From: Siphonodentalium dalli
Lineage: Eukaryota; Mollusca; Scaphopoda; Gadilida; Siphonodentaliidae
Reading direction: 5' to 3'
DNA: 64,000 nt
Assembly (NCBI GenBank): GCA_032622095.1
Contig: CP136063.1
Location: 86,589,980 to 86,653,979, forward strand
A program made the translations under genes and the position numbers. The notes under the pieces are model-generated. The model ran no database searches and had not been told where the DNA came from. It saw nothing but the letters and a program-made list of their open reading frames with translations. Every line of letters starts with the position of its first letter. The first letter of the stretch is position 1. This document shows positions 43,401-49,289 of this stretch, piece by piece.

Positions 43401-46400
43401 CCTCTCTGTTATCACTTTGATAGATCACTGCCGGAAGGATGGTACTTTGTGGACTGATACATCTATTTTTACATATCATCGAAACCTATTATCTTATTTT
43501 GACCACCAAACAATTGCAATAATGGTAATTCTTTCGGTACTGATAAGTACAATATGAACTGAGCCTGACATGGACAATTTTAATCCTAAACATAAGAACT
43601 ATTTAATAAAGATCATGTCAGAAATCCTTAATAAATGTCCTTGTTGCTGTGGTATCTTAGCGGAGCGATGAGAGATAACTCCGCCTGAAGTTTGTGATTT
43701 GCTCAGTAAAATGAAAAATGATCCCAGTTATGTTATCCTCTATAAAACACGTGGTTCTGTAGAGAGGTGCAATTATTCTTTTTTGTTAGAATACATCACA
43801 AGGGATTTATCAAACTTCAGACTCGATATACATAATCGTATACTCCATTGACCGGCTTGTTGATTTAATAAGACAGAAATGTTCAAGGGAGGCTATAAGA
43901 TAATCATTAAATTGAGAAAATTGGGATGGTGTTCAATCATTATCATAGATATTCTAGCCTCACGGGGTTTAATAAAGTATTTTACACCAAATCTAATTTG
44001 AGCTTCCGACTACCAAGGGAAATCTTGCCAGAAGAAATATCGGAAACAGGTCAAAGAGCGAGAAATCTAAAATGTGCCTGGAGGAATTGCGTAATAATTT
44101 AATAGAAAGTAATGCCCAAAGAAACTTTCATCATAATTTTTTCTCCTATAATTAAATGGATCTTTGCAGTTATCTCTTCGAAAAGAAATTTGAGATATTG
44201 GACTACTGAGCAAACAAATTGATTTTCCCATCATGCAATGCATGATAAATTGTGTAATATCATGAAGGATCCTACCTTTTACCTGCAGCCAGCCGATATC
44301 TCGTAAATTAGCGAGTGATTTAAACAGGCCCTGAAAATTAACGTAATAAATCAGTTAAGTTGAATATTTTCTGCAAAGAAGCACACAAATGAATGCCGCT
44401 GTCCTGAGAACAAATAGCGCCAAGTCACTAATGCCAATAACTCCCCATAATTTCATTCGTTACCGCGTATAACAAGGCGAATGCACTCAATTTACTGGTT
44501 CTTCTGATTGCAGTAGAACTGTACACTTATCTATAATGTCCTGGAAGTTCTCAGACAAAATTGGCAATAAAGAATTGGATATTGGGAAATGTATATCATT
44601 AATGTAATATCAGTAATGAAGTTTACTACACTAACAATACAAGGCATGCCATTTATAGTGGGTCCTTGGATGAATCATTGGTTGAAAGTCTGTTTGATGA
44701 AATACTCAAAGACGTGCATACTTCAATGATGGAATCCCTCTTCCCTGTGTTTTTTATATATACCCATGTTCTTAACTCCTTGATTAACACCATTTCATGA
44801 TGGGAGCAGCGCTGGTGAAGCATTAAAGATATTGTGACAGTGCATTCTCTTATATATGAAAGTCTCCCATAGGGAGCCTCACATATATAAGAGAATACAC
44901 TGGCTTACAAGGTCAAGGTAAATATTGTTAGGCCAATGTATACTCTTATATATGCGAGGCTCCATACGGGAGACTCACATATATAAGAGAATGCATTGGT
45001 ACAGTGTTTTCGCAAAATTTCAGGAAGCTCGGGTCATGGAAGTGTTAATAAATGGATTCTTCTGGCAGTTATCCAAGTATATATTGGAAAGTCCATTATT
45101 CATTTGGAGGGTGTTCAGGAAATATGAGCAGATGACAAGGACGAAAACAAATTAAAATAATGGTGCTTTATATAGCGCTTATCTCCTATAACTGTGGACC
45201 CTATTAAAGCGCTTCACATTATTACCCCAGCTGTTGAGTAATGCGGAGTCTTATGTCTGCTGCCAATTTACAGGCGCTTCACTAGAGCAGCTTATGCTTA
45301 CCCAACAACTCGGTCCCTATTTCTCGTCTAGGTACGACAAAGCGAGCACAGTACAAGTGACCTTGCTCAAGGTCACAACCTGGCACAAGATTTGATTAAT
45401 CGGACCAAACCACTTTTGTAGAGAGGATAGTCCACAGGCGGGCGCGAACTCATGCCAGTGCATTAACACCATTACAAGTCCGACCGTCTAACCACTTGGC
45501 TACCGAACTTCATATGGCCGTTTGTTGAACTTATTATTAGAATATTTCCCAAGGGAAAACTACTCATCATAAGGTAAGGATTAATAAATACTCATTGACG
45601 AGTAGTTTCCTTGGGAAATGTTCAGATAATAAGTTCAACAAACAGCAATATTTAACTCATTACCTGAACATTTCCCACTAATGAATAGGAATCCTTATGT
45701 ACTTGTATTATCTGTTCATTTATCTGTCATCTGACTATATTTCCCGAACATCCCTCCAGATGAATAATAGAACACTTTTATAACTAAATTGGGATAATCC
45801 ACCTAACGGAAATTGGGAATTTTTACAACAATGAGAATTCAGATAAGTTTTTCTAGTATGTTGAAATTAATCTTCAAGAGGGATAATTATAAGTAATCAA
45901 TGTCTTTTTTGTTGCATTTATGGGCATATAAAATTGTAAGCAGTCGAACAACTTACTTGGCATAAATTCACTATGCAGTAAGTCGTTCGGCCCGCTTACA
46001 ATTTGATATGCCAAAAAAGCAACAAAAAGACGTTGATTGCATATTTAGAACTGAGTGGAAGAATGTATTGTGGAGAGATTGTGTTAACCCTTTACCCAAC
46101 AAACCGGCCAAAACCGGCCAAATAAAGCTTCAACAGCCTAAAATATCTTCGGTCTGTCTCAATAGAACCATACAAATATGGATATCATTGGAATCGGCTC
46201 CTTGACCACATTGTGATAGTTACAGTTAGCCCTGTGCCAATGCATTCTCTTATATATGCGAGTCGACCATAGGTCGCCTCGCATATATAAGAGAATGCAT
46301 TGGCCTAAACAAATTCTTTTTTTAACACGTTTTACCATTTTTTCTTACATTCTTTAACAATTTTATAATTTTTAATGTGTTAAGCCAATGCATTCTCTTA

Positions 46401-48343
46401 TATATGCGAGGCGACCTATGGTCGACTCGCATATATAAGAGAATGCATTGGCACAGGGCCCTTCTGTTGGGTAAAGGGTTAACCCTTTCTATACTAAATG
46501 GATTCTCCCACTCTGTTATAAAAGTATACATTGGAATGGTCCGTTACTCATCTGGAGGGGCTTTCAGGAAAAATAAGTAGACAACAGATAATAAAAGTCC
46601 TATTTATAGGAGGAAAATGATCAGATAATAAGTTCAACAAACATGGTCATTTGTTGAACTTATTATCTGAACATTTCCTAAAGGAAAATTACTCGTCAAT
46701 TAGTATTTAGTAACAAAAAAAGTTAATATTGATAGAACAGTGGTAACTTACGTATTTCCTCACGATTTCCTCCCCTTCCTTTGGGTCGTAAGTATAGCTA
46801 GTTAAGTCAGATATAGTTTCCCCCGTTGTACCACTGATAGTGAGCAGTAGTTTTATCTGTCCTGCTCCGTCCTCCAGTGGCTGCTCTATGATATGCGTTC
46901 TCTCTCGTTCTAATGTTGATAAATCTATTACAGCCCTGAAATATTTACAAAAGTGCCAACAGGGTTCACGTTGTCGATACCGATAACTCAAATTTTGGTG
47001 ACTGACAAAATGATTGGTTTGTGTCAGTTTTTAATAATTTTGTGCTCGCTATATAAATTTTCAAAAAGTGTATGCTATGTGTCATGGCACAGTTGAGGTG
47101 TTAAAACAAAATTTGGTTGGAATTGATAAAACTTACTATCTGAAAATCATGCTATTGTAATCAATTTGTTTATTGTAAGAAAAAAAAATCAATTGAGTTC
47201 TTTTTTTTTTACACATATTGATACGCAGAGACAAAGCTTCAAGTACACTGACCGCACAAGTGCTTGTTAAAACTTGTAACTGTACTCCCTATAGGAATTG
47301 GATGTTTCGTCAAAACTGCCAATTTTCTTCATTAATAATGCATGTGTTGCGATGTTGTTTCTTTTCATTATCAGATACATAATAGACACGCATAAGTACA
47401 TATGTTCCGTCCAATGCAAGAAACAGCATCGTTGTTTGGTCAGAGAGCCACGCAACATATCCCATGTTTACGTCTAGAGCCGTCAACATAAAGGAAACCC
47501 AAGACAACCGTTTCATTGTGTCTCGCTGGCCTGCTTTTTTCATGACATCATTTATGTTGAACAATGTTATGGCGAGAGCAATAGGAGATTTTGACATTTT
47601 CTGCTGATCATTCTTCGGAATAAATGTCAAATGCTATGAATGACAAGGACTGTCGGCAGAACATATAAGTTATTGTGGTGATTGATGGCAACATGGTGTG
47701 ACATTGACGGCTTAGAGCCTATGTTCAGCCTCATCGCTTCGAGTTTTATCGATATTGTAAATATATAGCATTAAAATATGCACTTAGACATAAAACTAAA
47801 TTATTATCTGTATCAAAAAACTCAAAATCAAAGCATTTTGATACATTTAAATCAGTACTGGTCATACTGACAGGCAAAAGCACACATGCACCAGGCTTGG
47901 TCTTTTGGTATATTAGACGTTTCAGTTGTTATTTTTATTAGTTAACCTTTCCATGACTGGAGCTTCATGAAATTTAGCGAAAAACCTGTGCCAATACATT
48001 CTCTTATATATGTGAGTCTACCATAGGGAGCCTCGCACATTTAAGAGAATGCATTGGCCTAACAATATTTAATTTGACATTGTAAGCCAGTGCATTCTCT
48101 TATATATGTGAGGCTCCCTATGGGATACTCGTATATATAAAGAAAATGCTATGGCATAGGAACTTTAATTCTGCACAAGCGCAGCTCCCGTCATGAAATG
48201 ATTAAGAGTTACCTGCCCATGAAGTCATCTCGCCCAGTTACATCATGATCGAATACAGTCATCTCGAGATGGTTGCTTTGTTCGTTGTATAATCGGAGAT
48301 CAAATTGTTCCAGCCACCGAGGATTCAATGTCTTTCTCACATG
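13409..48343 (-). CDS. MCTP: MCTP gene (multiple C2 and transmembrane domain protein), 3' part, 14 exons
   Basis: MCTP proteins are ER-associated membrane proteins with three C2 domains that bind calcium and two C-terminal membrane regions; in animals they act at synapses and in ER and vesicle biology (family knowledge). The 14 exons join in phase to 1479 coding bases, 492 residues plus stop. Residues 1-105 are the second half of C2B and its following linker. Residues 106-240 are C2C, with Asp134, Asp140, Asp186 and Asp188 in the calcium loops. Residues about 290-333 form the first membrane region, 351-367 an acidic linker, 411-437 the second membrane segment, and [10 protein letters not shown] at 439-448 is the family signature. 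Residue 194 is Glu where I recall Asp in vertebrate MCTPs. The 5' exons are absent from the window. Introns are crowded with repeats. I cannot tell MCTP1 from MCTP2; an invertebrate probably has one ancestral gene. Confidence 0.93.
13583..14034. mobile_element. Family A long copy, in last MCTP intron
   Basis: Two hairpin cores separated by about 200 bp of internal sequence. The ends CAAACCTGAG and CTCAAGCTTG are flanked by ATTTAGAT (13575-13582) and ATGTAGAT (14035-14042), an 8-bp target duplication with one mismatch. Confidence 0.85.
14075..14470. mobile_element. Two family F remnants, head to tail
   Basis: A short inverted remnant (TTAACCCATTCATTACTAAA at 14078) runs to a TTAA near 14257, where a second copy (TTAACCCTTTCCATCC) begins and fades out near 14470. 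Confidence 0.65.
14510..14640. mobile_element. Family B, right arm lost
   Basis: Full left arm after TA. The sequence diverges just past the hairpin tip. Confidence 0.8.
15055..15180 (-). other. Possible read-through (retained-intron) MCTP C-terminus
   Basis: If the exon 13 donor is skipped, the frame continues from [15 protein letters not shown] through [13 protein letters not shown] to QTYTY and a stop. This 41-residue tail is not like any MCTP tail I know, so it is either an alternative isoform or simply intron. Confidence 0.35.
15181..15278 (-). CDS. MCTP: MCTP exon 13 of window: GINKFTKKL signature
   Basis: 98 bases, beginning with the last two bases of a Gly codon, then [20 protein letters not shown] and [12 protein letters not shown]. 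The donor GTAGGT lies immediately after the Leu codon and joins in phase to the terminal exon at 13409. If the donor is not used the frame stays open to a TAG at 15055-15057, giving a non-conserved Cys-rich tail. Confidence 0.92.
15402..15802. mobile_element. Family K TIR element
   Basis: AAGGCTCACTTAATTTATGA to TTCGAAAATAAAGTGGGCC inverted ends, with an internal stem AACTCTATCTTTAAAATATA then GAGTT. Confidence 0.7.
15838..16180. mobile_element. Family A copy, 5' hairpin lost, near MCTP exon 12
   Basis: Contains the internal segment also present at 22745-22945 (TGCTATGGGAGACCTAGGAT) and one complete hairpin core, and ends CACTATTTCAAGGCT. Confidence 0.75.
16200..16309 (-). CDS. MCTP: MCTP exon 12 of window: second transmembrane segment
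   Basis: 110 bases coding [15 protein letters not shown], then [16 protein letters not shown]. This is the conserved FNWTVPFLSWLA...IPLRY membrane segment. A family A transposon ends 20 bases past the exon, at 16180. Confidence 0.94.
16614..16859. mobile_element. Family C (TTAA, piggyBac-like MITE)
   Basis: TTAACCCTTCGATGACTGG to AAAAGGGTTAA. Contains two hairpin modules of the CATTCTCTTATATATGCGAG type and a non-palindromic linker (CCTTGTAAGCCAGTG). Confidence 0.88.
18056..18162 (-). CDS. MCTP: MCTP exon 11 of window: amphipathic linker
   Basis: 107 bases coding [20 protein letters not shown], then ACLGERVK and two bases of Asn. It matches the KIYAIQEVCVSVQ...GERIKN segment of MCTPs. Confidence 0.93.
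18194..18405. mobile_element. Family B MITE in MCTP intron
   Basis: Palindrome from CATAATGCCC to GGGCATTACTG, flanked by TA, located 32 bases upstream of exon 11. Confidence 0.85.
18951..19204. mobile_element. Family A double-hairpin MITE with perfect 8-bp TSD
   Basis: 254 bp. Termini CAAGCCTTGAAATAGTG and its complement enclose two adjacent 90-bp palindromes. Flanked by ATTTGAAT on both sides (18943-18950 and 19205-19212). The 8-bp duplication points to the hAT superfamily. Confidence 0.92.
19213..20573. other. MCTP intron sequence, only a small palindrome recognised
   Basis: Apart from the palindrome at 19843-19983 and a family I-like fragment near 20010-20095 (AGTCACTTCTCC, GGTTGGTCCCTGG), nothing is recognised. 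Confidence 0.45.
19843..19983. mobile_element. Palindromic MITE-like sequence
   Basis: Arms GGTTATAACCGAAAAATTTG and its near complement flank about 30 bases. Ends approximate, no target duplication identified. Confidence 0.55.
20582..20835. mobile_element. Family A double-hairpin MITE with perfect 8-bp TSD
   Basis: 254 bp with the same two-palindrome plan. Target duplication GTTGGTTC at 20574-20581 and 20836-20843. Confidence 0.92.
21088..21353. mobile_element. Family C MITE
   Basis: TTAACCCTTCCATGACTGG to GTCATGAAAGGGTTAA with two hairpin modules. The left TTAA is also the end of a family J-like remnant (GGGGTGCTCAATCTCTTTAA). Confidence 0.88.
22142..22406. mobile_element. Family F MITE with poly-C at the left end
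   Basis: TTAACCCTTTCTTTACTATTAA, a run of about 14 C, then the family F body, ending AGTAAAGAAAGGGTTAA. Confidence 0.8.
22407..22612. repeat. Duplicated segment, copy 1
   Basis: Matches 31206-31398 at about 85-90 percent by eye (ATGACAACTCTCTTACCTGG, GAACTCAGCACAAACACAAA). It follows a family F copy in both places. Function unknown. Confidence 0.75.
22629..23064. mobile_element. Family A long copy, diverged
   Basis: Ends CAAGCCTGCAAAAGTGTG and CACACAATTTGCAGCC, with two hairpin cores separated by internal sequence shared with 15838-16180. No clear target duplication remains. Confidence 0.75.
23927..24575. mobile_element. Family K TIR element with a nested family B copy
   Basis: AAAGGCTCACTTAATTTTCG to AAATTAAGTGGGCCTTT. 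Interior homologous to 15402-15802, including ATACCATTTGAAAGAGGAAG. It contains a run of about 14 G at 24380. Confidence 0.75.
23972..24141. mobile_element. Family B MITE nested in family K
   Basis: TA-flanked. Both arms carry the same variants (GCTCTAATT with AATTAGAGC; TTAAACACAG with CTGTGTTTAA). Confidence 0.9.
24984..25215. mobile_element. Family C MITE, reverse orientation
   Basis: TTAATCCTTTCATGACGGG to CCATGGAAAGATTAA with two hairpin modules. The second is partly deleted. Confidence 0.85.
26110..26335. mobile_element. Family F remnants
   Basis: An inverted left-end fragment (ATAGACCATTCCAATGTATA) followed by a direct copy ending TTTAGTAAAGAACAGGTTAA. Confidence 0.65.
26455..26536. 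mobile_element. Family B, internally deleted mini-copy
   Basis: 82 bp. Only the outer 40 bases of each arm remain, flanked by TA. Confidence 0.85.
26692..27159. mobile_element. Family D variant carrying a family C/E hairpin module
   Basis: Left end CTTTCAGTGCCAGGTCTGA and right end GGCACTGAAAGGGTTAA as in family D, but the interior (26735-26816) is the TATATA hairpin module of families C and E, followed by a long A/T-rich stretch. Confidence 0.82.
27574..27624 (-). CDS. MCTP: MCTP exon 10 of window: acidic linker micro-exon
   Basis: 51 bases, 17 codons, [17 protein letters not shown]. The acidic run between the two membrane regions is typical of the family. It has consensus borders and joins exons 9 and 11 in phase 0. 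Short and compositionally simple, so it rests on position, splice sites and phase. Confidence 0.85.
27853..28664. repeat. 34-bp minisatellite, about 24 copies, in an MCTP intron
   Basis: Unit: TTTGTCATGGTTATTTATAT, then AACCAATCAAGAGC. Variants (ATAACT/ATAACC/AGAACT, GCTTT/GATTT/GACTT, GTTATT/GTTGTT) recur in blocks. No spacers of unique sequence, so not a CRISPR-like array. Open frames across it are by-products of the repeat. Confidence 0.95.
29100..29270. repeat. Dispersed-repeat-like fragment ending in (ACAT)n
   Basis: TGCATACCAAATCTGAGTTG, then CGGTCAAGCAATTTTCGAG and a CATA/CAGACA run. This wording is common at 3' ends of invertebrate retroelements; assignment uncertain. Confidence 0.35.
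29962..30053. repeat. Imperfect palindrome, GC-richer than surroundings
   Basis: ATTGACCGAGTTCTGAGG pairs with CCTCATAACTCGGCCAAT; CGGTCTGTCGT pairs with ACGACAGACC. Confidence 0.6.
30962..31205. mobile_element. Family F MITE
   Basis: TTAACCCTTTATATACTAAA to GTACAGAGAGGGTTAA with the internal stem. About 200 bp after it match the flank of the copy at 22142. Confidence 0.85.
31206..31398. repeat. Duplicated segment, copy 2
   Basis: Partner of 22407-22612. It ends just before a family B insertion. Confidence 0.75.
31403..31632. mobile_element. Family B MITE with duplicated tip
   Basis: TA-flanked palindrome. The hairpin tip (CTGAGAGCTTTCCGAT) is partly duplicated. Confidence 0.85.
31860..31997 (-). 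CDS. MCTP: MCTP exon 9 of window: first transmembrane segment
   Basis: 138 bases, 46 codons. [19 protein letters not shown] is the conserved WNFELYMIPL membrane segment, followed by a hydrophobic [10 protein letters not shown] and a polar stretch [17 protein letters not shown]. Confidence 0.93.
32415..33236. mobile_element. Family I TIR element with a nested family A copy
   Basis: Right end AATTAGAAACTTCTAAGC then TGGTCCC; left remnant GAGACCAGCC then the family A insertion and CTTCTCCCTAAATT. Ends approximate. Confidence 0.55.
32446..32697. mobile_element. Family A double-hairpin MITE with perfect 8-bp TSD
   Basis: 252 bp. CTTCGGAG flanks it at 32438-32445 and 32698-32705. It is inserted within a family I element. 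Confidence 0.92.
33896..34015 (-). CDS. MCTP: MCTP exon 8 of window: start of first membrane region
   Basis: 120 bases, 40 codons, containing [15 protein letters not shown] and [19 protein letters not shown]. The SCFxWxSPxRS pattern precedes the first transmembrane region of MCTPs. Confidence 0.92.
34070..34492. mobile_element. Family J (TTAA, long-TIR MITE)
   Basis: TTAAAGGTACTCAATCCGAT to ATCGGATTGAGTACCTTTAA, with inverted repeats over 100 bp long that include ATTACTATTTCTTTGGCTT. Confidence 0.87.
34489..34700. mobile_element. Family D MITE
   Basis: TTAACCCTTTCAGTGCC to GGCACTGAAAGGGTTAA palindrome. It shares its left TTAA with the family J element ending at 34492. Confidence 0.88.
34925..35200 (-). 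mobile_element. tRNA-derived SINE
   Basis: On the minus strand, a tRNA-like head at 35200-35130 contains TTGGTGCTCAATCGGTAAGG (A-box-like) and GGTTCAAATCC (B box). The tail (GATATGGCCTTAGTTGCTG, AAAGTGACATCAAAC) resembles the 3' ends of widespread invertebrate SINEs. Confidence 0.75.
35343..35623. mobile_element. Family A copy with perfect 8-bp TSD
   Basis: Ends CAAGCCTGAG and CTCAGGCTTG, flanked by CATGTGAG (35335-35342 and 35624-35631). The first hairpin is complete; of the second only the right arm remains. Confidence 0.9.
35632..36679. other. MCTP intron sequence, nothing recognised
   Basis: AT-rich, no frame above chance length, no known repeat by eye. Confidence 0.45.
36680..36845. 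mobile_element. Palindromic MITE-like sequence
   Basis: AGCAATCAATTAGTTCC... and GGAACCAATTGATTACTC are inverted ends. The centre also folds (GGTAAGAAACTTG/TGAGTTTCTTACC). Confidence 0.6.
36861..36935 (-). CDS. MCTP: MCTP exon 7 of window: juxtamembrane linker
   Basis: 75 bases, 25 codons: [16 protein letters not shown], then QPEPKFKIS. It corresponds to the basic stretch (VKASLRTxxPKE) following C2C in MCTPs. Both borders are GT/AG and phase 0. Confidence 0.88.
37043..37165. mobile_element. Family F fragment, inverted
   Basis: AATACTCATTGATGA at left and GTATAGAAAGGGTTAAC at right, with TGAATAATAGACTGTTCCA between. Confidence 0.7.
37329..37580. mobile_element. Family A double-hairpin MITE with perfect 8-bp TSD
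   Basis: 252 bp, flanked by TATATGAG at 37321-37328 and 37581-37588. Confidence 0.92.
38285..38386 (-). CDS. MCTP: MCTP exon 6 of window: end of C2C
   Basis: 102 bases, 34 codons in phase 0: [15 protein letters not shown], then [15 protein letters not shown]. This fits the last strands of C2C (GxIxLExDxIFN in the family). Confidence 0.92.
39211..39412. mobile_element. Family C MITE with decayed hairpins, by MCTP exon 5
   Basis: TTAACCCTTCCATGACTGG to GTCATGAAAGGGTTAA. Both hairpin modules are shortened. Confidence 0.85.
39437..39539 (-). CDS. MCTP: MCTP exon 5 of window: C2C calcium loop 3
   Basis: 103 bases coding [20 protein letters not shown], then [14 protein letters not shown]. The VYDEDRD loop is conserved. 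The last acidic position of the loop is Glu instead of Asp (KKVEF). A family C transposon ends 25 bases past the exon, at 39412. Confidence 0.94.
39828..39956. mobile_element. Palindromic MITE-like sequence
   Basis: AACTGTTCTGAGTAG pairs with CTACTCAGAACAGTT, with further partial pairing inside. Confidence 0.6.
39957..41036. other. MCTP intron sequence, nothing recognised
   Basis: AT-rich, only chance frames. Confidence 0.45.
41037..41294. mobile_element. Family C MITE
   Basis: Left end ATAACCCTTCC (TTAA mutated), right end AAGAAAGTGTTAA, two hairpin modules. Confidence 0.82.
41427..41568 (-). CDS. MCTP: MCTP exon 4 of window: C2C core
   Basis: 142 bases coding [20 protein letters not shown], then [10 protein letters not shown] and [12 protein letters not shown]. 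The GKSDPFC and [11 protein letters not shown] motifs are diagnostic of MCTP C2C, and the loop-1 aspartates are present. Acceptor AG at 41569-41570, donor GT at 41425-41426. Confidence 0.95.
42245..43197. mobile_element. Family A long copy interrupted by another transposon
   Basis: Ends CAGGCTTCAAATTATGGTG and its near complement. Flanks TCTACTAC (42237-42244) and TCTACCAC (43198-43205) form an 8-bp duplication with one mismatch. Internal sequence matches 13690-13910. A second element is nested at 42439-42941. Confidence 0.85.
42439..42941. mobile_element. Nested TIR transposon inside a family A element
   Basis: 503 bp. Inverted ends GGCGACACCAAT...AAGTCTGGTTTACGAACA, and flanks TTAGTTTA (42431-42438) and TTAGTTTC (42942-42949). 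The family A copy at 13583 shows the empty site. The interior is A/T homopolymer-rich and non-coding. A related end (GGTTCGTAAACCAGGC) lies near 219-234. Confidence 0.85.
43206..44275. other. MCTP intron sequence, nothing recognised
   Basis: No coding or repeat signal found upstream of the exon 3 donor. Confidence 0.45.
44276..44330 (-). CDS. MCTP: MCTP exon 3 of window: start of C2C
   Basis: 55 bases coding [18 protein letters not shown] plus one base. It corresponds to the conserved NLKDVGFLQVKV stretch opening C2C. There are two possible donors. The downstream one (GT at 44274-44275) keeps the reading frame into exon 4 and restores the conserved LQVKV; the upstream one would break it. Confidence 0.9.
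44784..45048. mobile_element. Family C MITE, reverse orientation
   Basis: TTAACACCATTTCATGATGGG to CATGGAAGTGTTAA with two intact hairpin modules. The right TTAA is shared with a family F copy. Confidence 0.87.
45045..45830. mobile_element. Family F copy split by a SINE, plus an inverted family F copy
   Basis: The first copy starts at the TTAA shared with family C (45045), is interrupted at about 45160-45512 by a SINE and resumes to about 45590. An inverted copy follows from TTAA at 45591 to about 45805. Confidence 0.75.
45160..45512 (-). mobile_element. tRNA-derived SINE inserted in a family F element
   Basis: On the minus strand, the tRNA-like head has GGTAGCCAAGTGGTTAGACG (A box) and GAGTTCGCGCCCGC (B-box-like). 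The tail carries AAGCGCTTTAATAGGG and AGCGCTATATAAAGCACC, a LINE-like 3' end. Confidence 0.78.
45893..46040. mobile_element. Palindromic MITE-like sequence
   Basis: AATCAATGTCTTTTTTGTTGC pairs with GCAACAAAAAGACGTTGATT; TTGTAAGC pairs with GCTTACAA. Confidence 0.65.
46084..46482. mobile_element. Family E (TTAA MITE with two hairpin modules)
   Basis: TTAACCCTTTACCCAACA to TGTTGGGTAAAGGGTTAA, 399 bp. Hairpin modules at 46230-46305 and 46383-46457 are in mutually inverted order. Shares its right TTAA with the family F copy that follows. Confidence 0.88.
46479..46726. mobile_element. Family F MITE beside MCTP exon 2 of window
   Basis: TTAACCCTTTCTATACTAAA to TAACAAAAAAAGTTAA. The left TTAA is shared with family E. 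Confidence 0.85.
46752..46935 (-). CDS. MCTP: MCTP exon 2 of window: end of C2B and linker to C2C
   Basis: 184 bases completing the Arg codon and reading [14 protein letters not shown], then [15 protein letters not shown] and EEIVRKY. This matches the end of C2B (a beta strand of the GxIxLLLT type) and the following linker in MCTPs. The GT donor is at 46750-46751. A family F transposon ends 26 bases past the exon. Confidence 0.92.
47310..47630 (-). other. Unrecognised 106-codon open frame in an MCTP intron
   Basis: ATG to stop on the minus strand with three hydrophobic stretches ([39 protein letters not shown]). Less biased in composition than neighbouring chance frames. No family recognised, not in phase with MCTP exons. 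It could be an intronic gene, a retrocopy fragment or chance. Confidence 0.25.
47942..48205. mobile_element. Family C MITE abutting an MCTP splice donor
   Basis: TTAACCTTTCCATGACTGG to GTCATGAAATGATTAA with two hairpin modules. Its TTAA ends six bases from the donor GT of the exon at 48213. Confidence 0.88.
48213..48343 (-). CDS. MCTP: MCTP exon 1 of window: C2B second half
   Basis: Reverse-strand exon of 131 bases starting [10 protein letters not shown] and ending [13 protein letters not shown] plus two bases of an Arg codon. KTLNP and the Asp-x-Asp loop are typical of MCTP C2B. The acceptor AG lies at 48344-48345 and the donor GT at 48211-48212. A family C transposon ends at 48205, only six bases beyond the donor GT. 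The preceding exon was not found up to the gap. Confidence 0.92.
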
Positions 48344-48424
48344 CTAAAAATATAATCCATGTCCAGAAGTTTAATCTTTTTTCTCTCATGAAGTCTTGAC
48401 CACATTTTCCAGCAAATTTAAATA

Positions 48425-48592
48425 CTGTAATGCGCAAAATAATCGACTCCTTAACCATAGAAGAATTATGGGTAACTTTTAATTATTTAGTTGGAAATAT
48501 GGCTTGTTGCCATTCATCGGGAAGCTCTCAATAATTAAAAGTTACCCATGATTCTGCTGTGGTTAAGGAGTCGATTATTTAGAGCATTACTG
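48425..48592. mobile_element. Family B MITE upstream of MCTP exon 1 of window
   Basis: TA-flanked. Both arms carry a TTTTAATTA/TAATTAAAA variant not seen in other copies; other differences are in one arm only. Confidence 0.85.
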
Positions 48593-48887
48593 TACATGGT
48601 ATAAATTACTTTCTGATAAGACCCTGCCTAAAACACTGATCAGTGGCCTCTGTTCAGATGGATATATAGGTGTCGTATTGTGGTACAAACAATACAATGC
48701 TGTCAGGCCCTCAAACTTTCAGAACCTAATAAAACAACCCACTATTGGAGGTTTCCAGACGTATTAATTAGTGGGAAGAGCTTATGGGTTGCTAGGAGAC
48801 AATGCGTCTGCAGAAATAGTTCAATTAGTTTTAAAGTGCCCATCAATATGCTATATAATACTCTGAAAACATACATTATTTTCGTCT

Positions 48888-49289
48888 TTAACCCTTTACC
48901 CAACAAACCGGCCAAAAACGCCCAAATAAAGCTTCAACAGCCTAAAATATCTTCGGTCTGTCTCAATAGAACCATACAAATATGGATATCATTGGAACCG
49001 GTTCATTGACCACATTGTGATAGTTACAGTTATGCCCTGTGCCAATGCATTCTCTTATATATGCGAGTCGACCATAGGTCGCCTCGCATATATAAGAGAA
49101 TGCATTGGCCTAAAAAAAAATCTTTTTTTAAACACTTTTTACCAATTTTTCTTACATTCTTTAACAATTTTATAATTTTTAATGTGTTAAGCCAATGCAT
49201 TCTCTTATATATGCGAGGCGACCTATGGTCGACTCGCATATATAAGAGAATGCATTGGCACAGGGCCCTTCTGTTGGGTAAAGGGTTAA
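48888..49289. mobile_element. Family E MITE
   Basis: 402 bp, over 90 percent identical by eye to the copy at 46084. Located between the last visible MCTP exon and the gap. Confidence 0.88.

Noticed and set aside
45440-45512. Functional tRNA gene on the minus strand
   Set aside because: A and B boxes are present but no acceptor stem pairs, and the sequence continues into a SINE body and LINE-like tail.
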